From Sporofaciens musculi (lineage in GTDB: Bacteria > Bacillota > Clostridia > Lachnospirales > Lachnospiraceae), in assembly GCF_009830285.1 (NCBI RefSeq), contig NZ_WUQX01000001.1:4464501-4528500 (forward strand): a stretch of 64,000 nt of DNA, in the 5' to 3' direction. Shown one piece after another: positions 36,403 through 45,926 of the stretch; position 1 is the stretch's first letter, and each line of letters begins with the position of its first letter. A model generated the notes under the pieces. It ran no database searches, had not been told where the DNA came from, and saw nothing but the letters and a program-made list of their open reading frames with translations. Both the position numbers and the translations under genes were made by a program.

Positions 36403-36646
36403 CTTCCTGTCCTCAACTTTCTATGTTTACTCTCTGACAGCCACATCACAGGCTATTCATATATTATAAACCATATCTCACTACATATCCAGAGCAACCT
36501 TGGGGCCCTTCGCTGCCAAAAAAACAATTATTATTATATTTCTGTTCAAATTGTTTTCTTTCTCCATCTTTAGCCGATATATCTTATATACATAAGATTT
36601 TTATAACAGTATTCTGCAAAACCAATAGATAACGGAGGCATTTACT

Positions 36647-37996
36647 ATGTCAACTACTTCATCCACCCTTATGACAGAAGGGGTGATCTGGAAGCGCATT
36701 GTCACATTTGCGTTTCCTCTTTTTTGGGGAAATCTTTTTCAACAGCTTTATAACACAGCAGACTCTGTGATTGTCGGCAATTTTCTGGGGGATGCGGCTC
36801 TTGCGGCTGTCAGCTCCTCCGGCAGCCTAATCTTTCTGATGGTGGGCTTCTTCAACGGAATCGCCATTGGAGCAGGAGTGGTGATTGCCCGATATTTCGG
36901 CGCGCGGGATGTACCAAACCTGCAAAAATCCATCCATACCACCATTGCTTTCGGTCTGATCTGCGGCTGTGCCCTCACCGTTGTAGGTGTACTTGCCGCT
37001 CCCCAGATTTTGGTTTGGATGGGGACGCCTTCTGCCGTCCTGCCCAACTCCATCACCTATTTCCGAATCTATTTTTCCGGCTCACTGGCATTCGTTATGT
37101 ATAACTTCTTTGTGGGAATCCTGCAGTCGGTCGGAGACAGCCGCCACCCCCTAATCTACCTTATAATCTCATCCGGAGTCAACATTGTTCTGGATCTTGT
37201 TCTAATCGGCATATTCCATTATGGAGTGGGAGCCGCGGCCCTGGCTACGATTATATCTCAATTTATCAGCGTTTTTTTGTGCCTTCACCAGCTTCTTCAC
37301 AGTCCGGAGGAGTTCCGGCTCTCCTTTCAGGAAATCCGTCTGGATAAAAATACGCTGCGGCAGATTCTAAGCAATGGCCTGCCTGCCGGATTCCAGAATT
37401 CCATCATCTCCGTTGCTAATGTATTTGTACAGGCAAATATCAACCAGTTCGGACAGATGGCTGTGGCTGGATGCGGCGCATACTCCAAGGTGCAGGGCTT
37501 CGTCTTTCTGCCGATTACCTGCTTCTCCATGGCTCTTACTACCTTCATAAGCCAGAATCTTGGGGCAGGAAAATATGATCGGGCCAAGAAAGGTGCAGCC
37601 TTCGGTGTTGGCTGTACCGTCGTGGGTGCAGAAATCATCGGGGTACTTATCTATTTCTTAGTCCCTGTGCTGATTACCATTTTTAACAGCACTCCTCAGG
37701 TTATCGCCTTCGGCACCAGCCAGGCACGGACAGAGACCTTTTTCTTCTTCCTGCTTGCCTTCTCCCACTGTATGGCTGGAATCCTGCGGGGCGCAGGGAA
37801 ATCTACGGTTCCTATGGTCGTAATGCTAATCTTCTGGTGTATTGTGCGAATCGGGTATATCTCCATCCTAATTCGGTATATCCCTGTAATTAATGTGATT
37901 TTCTGGGCATATCCGCTTACCTGGACCCTGAGCTCGCTGGTATTTATCCTCTACTACCGAAAATCAAAACCTTTGGAGCCCAGATTTCACTCTTGA
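36647..37996 (+). CDS. MATE-family efflux transporter
   Basis: 449 residues, about 12 transmembrane helices in two MatE repeats. The first repeat begins AFPLFWGNLFQQLYNTADSV; other typical segments are IGAGVVIARYFGA and LPAGFQNSIISVANVFVQ. It probably exports drugs or metabolites using a cation gradient; the substrate is unknown. It is transcribed on the plus strand, and a terminator follows 53 bp after its stop. Confidence 0.93.
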   Translation: MSTTSSTLMTEGVIWKRIVTFAFPLFWGNLFQQLYNTADSVIVGNFLGDAALAAVSSSGSLIFLMVGFFNGIAIGAGVVIARYFGARDVPNLQKSIHTTIAFGLICGCALTVVGVLAAPQILVWMGTPSAVLPNSITYFRIYFSGSLAFVMYNFFVGILQSVGDSRHPLIYLIISSGVNIVLDLVLIGIFHYGVGAAALATIISQFISVFLCLHQLLHSPEEFRLSFQEIRLDKNTLRQILSNGLPAGFQNSIISVANVFVQANINQFGQMAVAGCGAYSKVQGFVFLPITCFSMALTTFISQNLGAGKYDRAKKGAAFGVGCTVVGAEIIGVLIYFLVPVLITIFNSTPQVIAFGTSQARTETFFFFLLAFSHCMAGILRGAGKSTVPMVVMLIFWCIVRIGYISILIRYIPVINVIFWAYPLTWTLSSLVFILYYRKSKPLEPRFHS

Positions 37997-38021
37997 CATT
38001 TGAACACATTTTTCATATGAT
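37993..38021 (+). promoter_or_regulatory. Strong sigma-A promoter before yitT
   Basis: TTGACA (37993-37998) and TATGAT (38016-38021) are separated by 17 bp. The -35 overlaps the MATE stop codon. Transcription would start near 38028, upstream of the hairpin at 38049. Confidence 0.75.
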
Positions 38022-38048
38022 AATAAAGTATTAGGCGCAGCCTTGATC

Positions 38049-38086
38049 CACGTCTGTTAGGGAAAATTCCTGACAGGCGTGTTTTT
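38049..38086 (+). terminator. Intrinsic terminator between the MATE and yitT genes
   Basis: A stem from CACGTCTGT-AGG to CCT-ACAGGCGTG (38049-38081, with small mismatches) is followed by TTTTT. It ends MATE transcription. It also lies downstream of the yitT promoter, so it may act on yitT as well. Confidence 0.8.
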
Positions 38087-38140
38087 ATATATTTGAACAG
38101 CAGCGCAATATATTTTATAGTATCAGGAGGAATATTTGTT

Positions 38141-38989
38141 ATGAACACTGTTTTATCACTTATCTCCGTAATTGTAGGCAATTTTCTGTATGCATTAACT
38201 GTAAAGCTGTTCCTGCTTCCCGCCGGACTGGTGACAGGAGGAACTACTGGAATCGCTCTTACGGTCAACTATCTGACCGACTTTTCCATCTCATCCTTTG
38301 TCCTTATTTTTAATATAACAATGCTGGCTCTTGGCTTCTTCTGTCTGGGAAAAGCCTTTGCCGCCACCACCCTGGCCAGCACCTTCTTATATCCCTTGTC
38401 ATTAGAGCTTTTAGACCAAGTTCTGGGGGACTACATACTGACTCAGGATATCCTGCTATGCACCATCTTCTCCGGACTTGGCATTGGAATGGCTCTTGGC
38501 ATCGTCATTCGCTCAGGCGCTTCCACAGGCGGTATGGACATCCCACCCCTGGTGCTTCAGAAAACCGTAAGACTCCCTGTATCTATAACCATGTATGCAT
38601 TTGACGTATGCATCCTGCTGTCACAGGCATTGTTCCGACCTGCGGAAAATATTCTGTATGGTGTTGTGCTTGTCCTAATCTATACCCTTGTGCTGGATAA
38701 AATGCTGCTTATGGGTGCAACGAGAACCGAAATTAAAGTCATCAGCGATAAATCCGATGAGATACGCGACGCCATCCTGACACAGATTGACCGAGGCGTT
38801 ACTATATTAAACGGGGAGAGTGGTTATCTGCATAACCCCTCTCCCGTCATCTTAAGTGTGATTTCTAACCGCGAGCTACCTAAAGTGGAGAAGCTCATCC
38901 ACAATATTGATCCAGAAAGCTTCATTGTTGTCAGCAGGGTCAGCGAAGTGAGAGGACGTGGTTTTTCACAGAAAAAGCTTTATCAATAG
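38141..38989 (+). CDS. YitT-family membrane protein (DUF161/DUF2179)
   Basis: 282 residues from the ATG at 38141, which follows AGGAGG; the frame is open to an ATG at 38093 without an SD. Five or six membrane segments include the signature LLPAGLVTGGTTGIAL and GIVIRSGASTGGMDI. A cytoplasmic DUF2179 domain follows (residues ~205-280, TEIKVISDKSDEIRDAIL). The family is widespread in Firmicutes and its function is not known; transport is suspected. Confidence 0.9.
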   Translation: MNTVLSLISVIVGNFLYALTVKLFLLPAGLVTGGTTGIALTVNYLTDFSISSFVLIFNITMLALGFFCLGKAFAATTLASTFLYPLSLELLDQVLGDYILTQDILLCTIFSGLGIGMALGIVIRSGASTGGMDIPPLVLQKTVRLPVSITMYAFDVCILLSQALFRPAENILYGVVLVLIYTLVLDKMLLMGATRTEIKVISDKSDEIRDAILTQIDRGVTILNGESGYLHNPSPVILSVISNRELPKVEKLIHNIDPESFIVVSRVSEVRGRGFSQKKLYQ

Positions 38990-39013
38990 CCAGAACATAG
39001 AGCTCCATGCCCG

Positions 39014-40492
39014 TTAAAATAATCTCTTATTGGAATGGTATATCTCTTTAAACCGCAGAAATTCCTCCTCATACCGTTTTACATTGGCAGAAATAGGTTC
39101 TGTAACCTGGCTGCTTAGATGCACCATGCTCTCACATGCCTCCTCATAATTCCGGAAATATCCGCAACCCACCGCTGCCGTCATTGCTGCGCCAAGCCCC
39201 GCCTGCTCATTCCCCTGATTCCTATAAATGGGGCACTGATACATATCCGCCTGAAGCTGGCAAAACAAACGGCTGTTGGCGCCACCGCCGGCCGCGATCA
39301 TACGTTGGGCCCTAATCCCCAGAGATTGGAAGATGGCATAGGATTCTTTCATACTGTACACAATTCCCTCCATAGTACTGCGAATCATATGGGCCCTTGT
39401 ATGCTTTAATGTCATTCCCAGATAAACGGCTCTGGCATCCGGATCATTATGAGGTGTGCGTTCTCCGTTGAGATATGGAAGGAACAGCATCCCCTCACTC
39501 CCTGCCGGAACGGCCTCTGCCTCTTCTGTCATTGTATTAAAATCCTTAAATCCTAAAATCTGGTTTTTCAGCCACTTAAGGGCAACTCCGCCGCTTAGAT
39601 GTGCGCCCATAATACTCCAAAGCCCTTCTTCCCCATGGCACCAGGTATTCGTCCGAAGCTTTGTATCATACAAAGGCTTCTCTAATGCACAGGTAAGATG
39701 ACAGGCAGTTCCAATGGTTGACGCCATCCTTCCGCTTCGGATCATTCCATTTCCCAACTCCATCATCAGGGAATCCCCGCCTCCATATGCCACAAACGTC
39801 CCTGCCCGAAGTCCGGTCTCCCTTGCGCACTCTTTTGTCACCACGCCTGCCTGCCCATATGACTCACGGCTTACTGTCATCATGTCCCGCAAAATGTCCA
39901 ACTTCTCCAATAATCCATAAGCCCAGTCACGTCTTTTCATATCCCACATACCTGTCCCGCTTGCGTCAGAGGCATCTGTCCCCAATTCACCGCATATACG
40001 GTAACGGATATAGTCCTTCGGCAAAAGAACCTTTCTTACCTTCTCATAGTTCTGCGGCTCATGCTCTCTCACCCACAGCAAAGAGGGCAGAAGAAAGCCT
40101 GTACTTAATTTGTTACAATATATCTCACCAAACTGCTCCCTGGGAATCACCCTGTAAATCTTCTCAATCTGCGGGCCTGACCGTTGATCTGCCCAAATAA
40201 TTGCATTGCGGATTAACCTTGCTTCAGCGTCCAGCATCACAAGCCCGTGCATCTGTCCCGAAAAACCAATACCTCGAATTCTGTCTGCAAGTCCTTTGTC
40301 CGCGCTCAACATCTGGCGGATTGCCAAAACTGCAGCCTGCCATAACTTCTCCATGTCCTGCTCAGCCTGATTAAGCGCTGGCTTAAGGATATCATATTCA
40401 CACTGTCCGGCTGCAACCGTTCTTCCCTTTGGATTAACCGCGATCGCCCTTACGCTTGATGTTCCCAGATCAATTCCTACAAAGCATTCCAT
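39014..40492 (-). CDS. xylB: FGGY-family carbohydrate kinase, xylulokinase-like
   Basis: 492 residues. The N-terminal phosphate loop is FVGIDLGTSSVRAIAV, followed by GFSGQMHGLVMLD and the substrate-region IIWADQRSG. The second domain has GGGDSLM and AAGGGANSRLFCQLQAD, the FGGY signature. The best match by motif is xylulokinase, which phosphorylates D-xylulose; other ketose or polyol substrates are possible because no xylose isomerase or transporter is adjacent. The start at 40492 follows AAGGTG; a GTG three codons earlier is the alternative. It is 16 bp downstream of the methyltransferase gene. Confidence 0.87.
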   Translation of the reverse strand: MECFVGIDLGTSSVRAIAVNPKGRTVAAGQCEYDILKPALNQAEQDMEKLWQAAVLAIRQMLSADKGLADRIRGIGFSGQMHGLVMLDAEARLIRNAIIWADQRSGPQIEKIYRVIPREQFGEIYCNKLSTGFLLPSLLWVREHEPQNYEKVRKVLLPKDYIRYRICGELGTDASDASGTGMWDMKRRDWAYGLLEKLDILRDMMTVSRESYGQAGVVTKECARETGLRAGTFVAYGGGDSLMMELGNGMIRSGRMASTIGTACHLTCALEKPLYDTKLRTNTWCHGEEGLWSIMGAHLSGGVALKWLKNQILGFKDFNTMTEEAEAVPAGSEGMLFLPYLNGERTPHNDPDARAVYLGMTLKHTRAHMIRSTMEGIVYSMKESYAIFQSLGIRAQRMIAAGGGANSRLFCQLQADMYQCPIYRNQGNEQAGLGAAMTAAVGCGYFRNYEEACESMVHLSSQVTEPISANVKRYEEEFLRFKEIYHSNKRLF

Positions 40493-40508
40493 AACTATCA
40501 CCTTCTCA

Positions 40509-41705
40509 TTATTTCTCCAATCTATACCTAAGAAGTCTTTGCGATAATATCATACCGTTCTTAGAATGTCTTTGTCGCAGCACTTCTTCATCATAAAGCC
40601 TAAACCCATAATCAGAACAAATTTCCGAGAGAATCTGATGCGTCGGAATATGTACGCCTGCAAATTGGGAGTCTCCAATATCCATTGTAAAGAAGCCCCC
40701 ATTTTTTACTGAAATACTGAGCTTCTCAATGACCTTATCCATATCGCGGAAGTATCCTGCAACCATCTTAGGAATTCTCTCATCATAGGAGACTGGCTTA
40801 AGCATCTCAATATAGGGCTTCACGATTGGTAAAATAAGTTCAATATTTGTACGCTTGGATACATTGTTAATACCCGCAACAATACCTTTTGAGTGAAACA
40901 CCGGAAGCTCCTTTTCATCACTAATAAAATCATTAAGTTTTAATTCTAACTTTGTGTTGCGAATATAGTTTGTTCCATTTAGATACGGAGGAGACGTAAT
41001 CACACAGTCAAATGCATCTACATACTGATTATCGCGGGCATCCTCGCAGATTTTCACAGTACCGCATTTTAATCTGTCTCCATAATTTTTAATGTCAAAT
41101 ATGATTTCCTGCAACTTCTCTAAAAAACATTTAAAAACATCTTCTGCCTTATATTCCTTTTCCGTCGCATACCGCAAATCGCCACGCCGTGTCATCTTTG
41201 AAACTTTTACGACAATAGCGCTAAGCGCGATAAATAAAACATCTTTAATTACCTGGTCTTCTTCGCCAGAAATTAATGCTTTAATGGTCAAGAGTCCGTC
41301 TAGCTGCTTTGAATCAAAAAACTTTTCAAAACCATTCCAAGAACCATACTTCTGAACTTTACATTTGAGAACCCAATCAAGATATTTTTCCAATTTAAAA
41401 ATAGTATGACTCTTACTGATAGCACTGACTCCATTAATCTTTGTCTCTATGACCTTCTGCATAAAAGGATTAGATTCACTGTAGAAAGAACTGATACCTT
41501 GGCAAGAAGCTACCAACGCAGTTGTCCCTGTTCCGCAAAAAGGGTCATAAATCCCTTTAATATTAGAATTCATTGAAAGCAGCTTGTGAAGCTCCTCTTT
41601 TATTAAGCAGGAAGAATATCCTTCTACATAAGAATACCATCTATGTATTGGTTCACTCTTATTTAGCGAGAATGTTCCACCTTTTTCTTTAACGAGACTA
41701 GTCAT
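40509..41705 (-). CDS. DNA N6-adenine/N4-cytosine methyltransferase, apparently orphan
   Basis: 398 residues. The S-adenosylmethionine-binding motif I is YDPFCGTGTTALVA (residues ~53-66) and the catalytic motif IV is TSPPY (237-241), followed by LNGTNYIRNTKLELKL. Motif I precedes motif IV, with a ~170-residue insert between them. SPPY methyltransferases modify the exocyclic amino group of A or C in DNA. No restriction endonuclease, specificity subunit or repair gene is nearby. The codons are visibly richer in A/T than in neighbouring genes, suggesting recent transfer. A good SD (AAGGAG) precedes the ATG. Confidence 0.88.
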   Translation of the reverse strand: MTSLVKEKGGTFSLNKSEPIHRWYSYVEGYSSCLIKEELHKLLSMNSNIKGIYDPFCGTGTTALVASCQGISSFYSESNPFMQKVIETKINGVSAISKSHTIFKLEKYLDWVLKCKVQKYGSWNGFEKFFDSKQLDGLLTIKALISGEEDQVIKDVLFIALSAIVVKVSKMTRRGDLRYATEKEYKAEDVFKCFLEKLQEIIFDIKNYGDRLKCGTVKICEDARDNQYVDAFDCVITSPPYLNGTNYIRNTKLELKLNDFISDEKELPVFHSKGIVAGINNVSKRTNIELILPIVKPYIEMLKPVSYDERIPKMVAGYFRDMDKVIEKLSISVKNGGFFTMDIGDSQFAGVHIPTHQILSEICSDYGFRLYDEEVLRQRHSKNGMILSQRLLRYRLEK

Positions 41706-41813
41706 TGGTTATCTCCTTTGAACAGCAAGCATCTGCTTTTCCATACAGAAAGTCAGATAATATTGGATATTCATTTTCTCTGATTTCCCGAATTTATATA
41801 AGCATATAAAAAC

Positions 41814-41849
41814 GCCCTTAGCCATGAGTTGCTCCCCACATCTAAGGGC
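41814..41849. terminator. Bidirectional terminator between guaA-like and methyltransferase genes
   Basis: GCCCTTAG (41814-41821) pairs with CTAAGGGC (41842-41849). T runs flank it on both strands (TTTTT beyond each arm). It closes the purine operon on the minus strand. Confidence 0.85.
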
Positions 41850-41935
41850 ATTTTTAATAAGGATTATTTGTTATCAAAAGACCTTTCAAAAGTCTGCAAA
41901 CCTGCATAAACACTGGGTTTCTTTAACTTTCCACC

Positions 41936-42916
41936 CTATTCCCATTCAATCGTCCCACACGGCTTCGGCGTCAAATCATACAGCACCCGATTCACTCCCG
42001 TCACCTCATGGGTAATCCTCTTCGTAATATGCTCAAGCAGCTCAAACGGAACATTCTCCACAGTAGCCGTCATAGCGTCCACCGTATTCACCGCCCGCAG
42101 AATTACCGGATACGCAAATGTCCGCTCACCGTCCGAAACCCCCACAGACCGAAAATCCGGCACAGCGGTAAAATACTGCCATACCTTTCCCTCAAGCCCG
42201 TTCTTCGCAAACTCCTCCCGAAGAATCGCATCCGACTCCCGTACAATCTCAAGCCTCTCCCGCGTAATCGCACCGAGACACCGCACACCAAGCCCCGGTC
42301 CTGGGAACGGCTGACGATAAACCATGCCATCCGGCAGACCAAGAGCCTTTCCTACCACGCGCACCTCATCTTTATAAAGGAACTTAAGAGGCTCCACCAG
42401 CTCAAACTTAAGATCCTCTGGCAAACCGCCCACATTATGATGGGCCTTCACACCGTCGCTCTCAATAATATCCGGATAAATGGTGCCCTGGGCCAGAAAT
42501 TCAATTCCCTCCTGCTTGCGCGCCTCCTCCTCAAATACACGGATAAATTCCGCACCGATAATCTTACGCTTCTTCTCCGGCTCTGCCACGTCCGCCAGCT
42601 TGTTAAGGAAACGCTCCACAGCATCCACATAAATCAGATTGGCGTCCATCTGGTTACGGAACACCTCAACCACCTGCTCAGGTTCCCCTTTCCTGAGCAG
42701 CCCATGGTTTACATGCACACATACCAACTGCTTTCCAATGGCCTTAATCAAAAGCGCCGCAACAACAGAAGAATCCACTCCGCCCGAAAGTGCCAGCAAA
42801 ACCTTCTTGTCCCCCACCTGGGCCTGAATCTCTTTCACCTGCTCTGTGATAAATACATCTGCAAGCTCCTTCGTTGTAATACGCTCCATACTGTCCGGTC
42901 TTGTATTATTTCCCAT
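41936..42916 (-). CDS. guaA: GMP synthase ATP-pyrophosphatase and dimerisation domains only (no glutaminase domain)
   Basis: 326 residues, corresponding to residues ~207-525 of ordinary GuaA. The PP-loop is [17 protein letters not shown], the GMP-synthase signatures are [10 protein letters not shown] and [15 protein letters not shown], and the C-terminus is [11 protein letters not shown]. It converts XMP to GMP using ATP and ammonia. The class I glutamine amidotransferase domain that normally supplies ammonia is absent; the protein begins with its own SD (AGGAGG) and ATG 10 bp after the PurF-like stop. Archaea have such split GMP synthases, with the glutaminase as a separate gene; none is seen here. 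Confidence 0.92.
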   Translation of the reverse strand: MGNNTRPDSMERITTKELADVFITEQVKEIQAQVGDKKVLLALSGGVDSSVVAALLIKAIGKQLVCVHVNHGLLRKGEPEQVVEVFRNQMDANLIYVDAVERFLNKLADVAEPEKKRKIIGAEFIRVFEEEARKQEGIEFLAQGTIYPDIIESDGVKAHHNVGGLPEDLKFELVEPLKFLYKDEVRVVGKALGLPDGMVYRQPFPGPGLGVRCLGAITRERLEIVRESDAILREEFAKNGLEGKVWQYFTAVPDFRSVGVSDGERTFAYPVILRAVNTVDAMTATVENVPFELLEHITKRITHEVTGVNRVLYDLTPKPCGTIEWE

Positions 42917-42925
42917 AGTATCCTC

Positions 42926-44338
42926 CTATTCTTTGCCGTTAAAACAATACGTACACACCTTGCAAGGTTCAATCCCGATGGACTCTAACAAATCATCCAG
43001 TCTGTGGAACCGCAAAGTGGTGAAATTCTGCTGTTTTCTGATATCTTCAATCAACTGCGCATACCTGCCGGAGCATGGATTGGCATATTCATCCAGAACC
43101 TCCTGGGTACATTCATCTCCCTCTCTTTTCCGAATCATCTGTCTGGTAATCAACTCCATCTCAGACTTAGAGCGAGAGAAATTTAGATATTTACATCCAT
43201 AGAGAAGAGGCGGACATGCCGGACGGACATGTACCTCCTTCGCCCCGCTGTTGTACAAAAACTCTGTGGTTTCCCGAAGCTGGGTTCCCCTCACAATCGA
43301 ATCGTCGATTAGCAGCAGCTTCTTATTCTCAATCAACGCTTGTACAGGAATCAGCTTCATTCGGGCAATCAAGTTCCGCTGGCTCTGGCTGGTAGGCATA
43401 AAGGACCTGGGCCAAGTAGGTGTGTACTTGATGAAGGGCCTTGCATACGGAATTCCAGATTCATTTGCATAGCCAATAGCATGGGCAATTCCGGAATCCG
43501 GCACGCCTGCCACCACATCAGGATGAACGCTGTCCCCATCTCTTTTCGCAAGCATACTACCGCATTTGTAGCGCATTTCTTCTACATTTACTCCCTCGTA
43601 GGAAGACGTAGGATATCCATAGTAAACCCACAAAAAGGAGCAGATTCGCATCTCGTCGCGGGGCTCACGCAGAGTCGTTACACCGTCCGGCGTGATAAAT
43701 GCCACCTCTGACGGTCCCAGCTCCCTGTAGTCCGCATATCCAAGATTAATATACGCATGACTCTCAAAGGATACACAGTACGCGTCCTCTTTCTTTCCTA
43801 TTACAAGAGGCGTCCTCCCGTATCTGTCCCTTGCAGCATAGATTCCCTCCCTGGTCATCACCAGCATCGTCATAGAGCCATCCACAATATCCTGGACGTA
43901 CTTGATTCCCTCCAGGATCGAATCCTTCTCACAGATTAATGCTGCCACAAGCTCAGTCACATTAATCTGTCCGTTTGTCATTTCCTGAAAATGAGAATGT
44001 GTATTCTCGTATAGCTGCTTTAATAATTCGTCAGAGTTATTCACCTTCCCCACAAATGTGATTGCAAAACTGCCAAGCCTTGAACTGATTAGCAGCGGCT
44101 GGGGCTCAAAATCCGAGATACATCCAATCCCCAGGTATCCCTTCATCTCGCCTACATCACGGTCGAATTTCGTCCGGAACGGTGAGTTCTCAATGTTATG
44201 GATTGCCCTGTTAAATCCATCCTCCCCGTAGGTAGCCATCCCGCCCCGCCGTGTGCCAAGATGCGAATGATAATCCACACCATAAAAAAGTTCTAAAACA
44301 CAATCCTTCTTTGATGCTACACCAAAAAATCCTCCCAT
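42926..44338 (-). CDS. Amidophosphoribosyltransferase-like protein with degenerate glutaminase site
   Basis: 470 residues. The start at 44338 follows GAAGGAGAT. The class II amidotransferase domain should begin with the catalytic cysteine directly after Met (MCGIFG). Here it reads MGGFFGVAS, so the nucleophile is glycine. LGTRRGGMATYG still resembles the glutamine-binding loop. The phosphoribosyltransferase domain is intact, with VAGVPDSGIAHAIGYA and the PRPP loop LLLIDDSIVRGTQ. Cysteines in CPPLLYGC and the C-terminal CKVCTYC could hold an Fe-S cluster as in Bacillus PurF. It probably transfers ammonia or has another role. It forms an operon with the glutaminase-less GMP synthase. Confidence 0.88.
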   Translation of the reverse strand: MGGFFGVASKKDCVLELFYGVDYHSHLGTRRGGMATYGEDGFNRAIHNIENSPFRTKFDRDVGEMKGYLGIGCISDFEPQPLLISSRLGSFAITFVGKVNNSDELLKQLYENTHSHFQEMTNGQINVTELVAALICEKDSILEGIKYVQDIVDGSMTMLVMTREGIYAARDRYGRTPLVIGKKEDAYCVSFESHAYINLGYADYRELGPSEVAFITPDGVTTLREPRDEMRICSFLWVYYGYPTSSYEGVNVEEMRYKCGSMLAKRDGDSVHPDVVAGVPDSGIAHAIGYANESGIPYARPFIKYTPTWPRSFMPTSQSQRNLIARMKLIPVQALIENKKLLLIDDSIVRGTQLRETTEFLYNSGAKEVHVRPACPPLLYGCKYLNFSRSKSEMELITRQMIRKREGDECTQEVLDEYANPCSGRYAQLIEDIRKQQNFTTLRFHRLDDLLESIGIEPCKVCTYCFNGKE

Positions 44339-44473
44339 ACAATATCTCCTTCTTCTCAGCTTCACAAATAATCTGCCATTTCCTTTTTCTATAGAGATTA
44401 TTTACTTTCCTTATATGTCCATCCCTATCATATCACATATACCGGCAAATGGCACCCCCTAAATATGATAAGG

Positions 44474-44490
44474 TATGCCCTTCGGGTATA
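44474..44490 (-). terminator. Small hairpin after gatB
   Basis: TATGCCC-TTC-GGGTATA lies 6 bp after the gatB stop. Its core resembles the repeat spacer at 18424-18438. There is no T run, so it may be a weak terminator or a fragment of the same dispersed repeat. Confidence 0.4.
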
Positions 44491-44495
44491 ATCAG

Positions 44496-45926
44496 CTAGA
44501 GCAGCTCTCTTAGCTTCTGGTTCACAAGACCTGGATTTACTTTCCCATTCATTGCCTTCATAGTCTGCCCCACCAGCGCGCCCAAGGCTTTTTCCTTGCC
44601 TCCCCTATAATCCGCCACGGCCTGCGGATTGTCCTCGATTACTTTTTTAAGTGCTTCATAAAGAGCTCCTTCGTCATTGACCATCTTAAGGCCATGTTCT
44701 TCCACATAGACCTCAGGGTCAATATTATCTGCAAATATCTTCTCGAACACCTCTTTTGCAACCGAGCTATTGATGGCTTCTCTTTCCGTAAGCTCTACCA
44801 GCTTCGCCAGGTTTTCCGGTGAAAACGAAATCTCCTCCGGCTCCATATTGTTTTCCTTCAGAAGACGCAGCGTCTCCACCATCAGCCAGTTGGACACCTT
44901 CTTAGGCTTCCCGCAGATAGCCGAAGCCTCCTCGAAAATATCCGCCATATGCTTAGAGCCAGTGATGATCTCCGCGTCGTACTGGGGAATATCAAATTCC
45001 TTCTTATATCTCAAAAGCTTCTCCGTCCGAAATTCTGGCTGTCTTGCACGAATCTTTTCAACCCACTCGTCGCTAATGACAATGGGTACAAGGTCCGGCT
45101 CCGGAAAATAGCGATAATCCTGAGCATCCTCTTTCGAGCGCATGGCGTAAGAAGCTTCCTTGTTGTCATCCCATCTTCTGGTTTCCTGAATAACGGCCCT
45201 TCCCGCCTCTATAAGCTCAATCTGCCGGTTCCTCTCTCCATCGATTGCCCTGGCGATTGCTTTGAACGAGTTCAGATTCTTCATCTCCGTTCTTGTGCCG
45301 AATTTTTGCGTACCTGCTTCTCTCACAGACAGGTTGACGTCTGCCCGCATGGAGCCCTCCTGAAGCTTACAGTCCGACGCACCCAGATATTGGAGCATCA
45401 TACGCAGCTTTTCAAGGTAAGCAATCACCTCCTCTGCTGAGCGCATATCCGGCTCTGACACAATTTCCACAAGGGGGACTCCGCTTCGGTTATAATCCAC
45501 TAAAGAGGTATCGTCCCATTCATCATGAATCAGCTTCCCAGCATCCTCCTCCATATGCATCTCATGAATACGGACCTTTTTCTTGATATCTCCCACTTCT
45601 ATCTCCACATATCCATTTCTCGCGATTGGCAGGTATAACTGTGAAATCTGGTAGTTCTGAGGATTGTCCGGATAGAAATAATTTTTACGGTCAAACTTGC
45701 AGATACGCGTAATATCGCAGTTAGCAGCAAGACCAATCGCCATGGCATATTCCACTACCTTCCTATTTAATACAGGCAAAGCTCCCGGCATACCTGTACA
45801 GACCGGACAGGTATGTGTATTTGGCGCGCCGCCGAATTCTGTGCTGCACGAACAGAAAATCTTCGTTCTAGTCGCAAGCTCTACATGGACCTCCAGTCCA
45901 ATTACTGTTTCATACTGCTTTACCAT
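44496..45926 (-). CDS. gatB: Asp/Glu-tRNA amidotransferase subunit B
   Basis: 476 residues. N-terminal signature YETVIGLEVHVELATRTKIF, metal-site cysteines CSCSTEFGG...CPVCTGMPG, and YFYPDNPQNYQISQ and DYNRSGVPLVEIV. The C-terminal tail domain (residues ~330-476) is of the YqeY type and ends VNPGLVNQKLRELL. GatB binds misacylated tRNA and phosphorylates the acid before amidation. It overlaps the end of gatA by 7 bp. It is the last gene of the aspS-gatCAB operon. Confidence 0.97.
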   Translation of the reverse strand: MVKQYETVIGLEVHVELATRTKIFCSCSTEFGGAPNTHTCPVCTGMPGALPVLNRKVVEYAMAIGLAANCDITRICKFDRKNYFYPDNPQNYQISQLYLPIARNGYVEIEVGDIKKKVRIHEMHMEEDAGKLIHDEWDDTSLVDYNRSGVPLVEIVSEPDMRSAEEVIAYLEKLRMMLQYLGASDCKLQEGSMRADVNLSVREAGTQKFGTRTEMKNLNSFKAIARAIDGERNRQIELIEAGRAVIQETRRWDDNKEASYAMRSKEDAQDYRYFPEPDLVPIVISDEWVEKIRARQPEFRTEKLLRYKKEFDIPQYDAEIITGSKHMADIFEEASAICGKPKKVSNWLMVETLRLLKENNMEPEEISFSPENLAKLVELTEREAINSSVAKEVFEKIFADNIDPEVYVEEHGLKMVNDEGALYEALKKVIEDNPQAVADYRGGKEKALGALVGQTMKAMNGKVNPGLVNQKLRELL

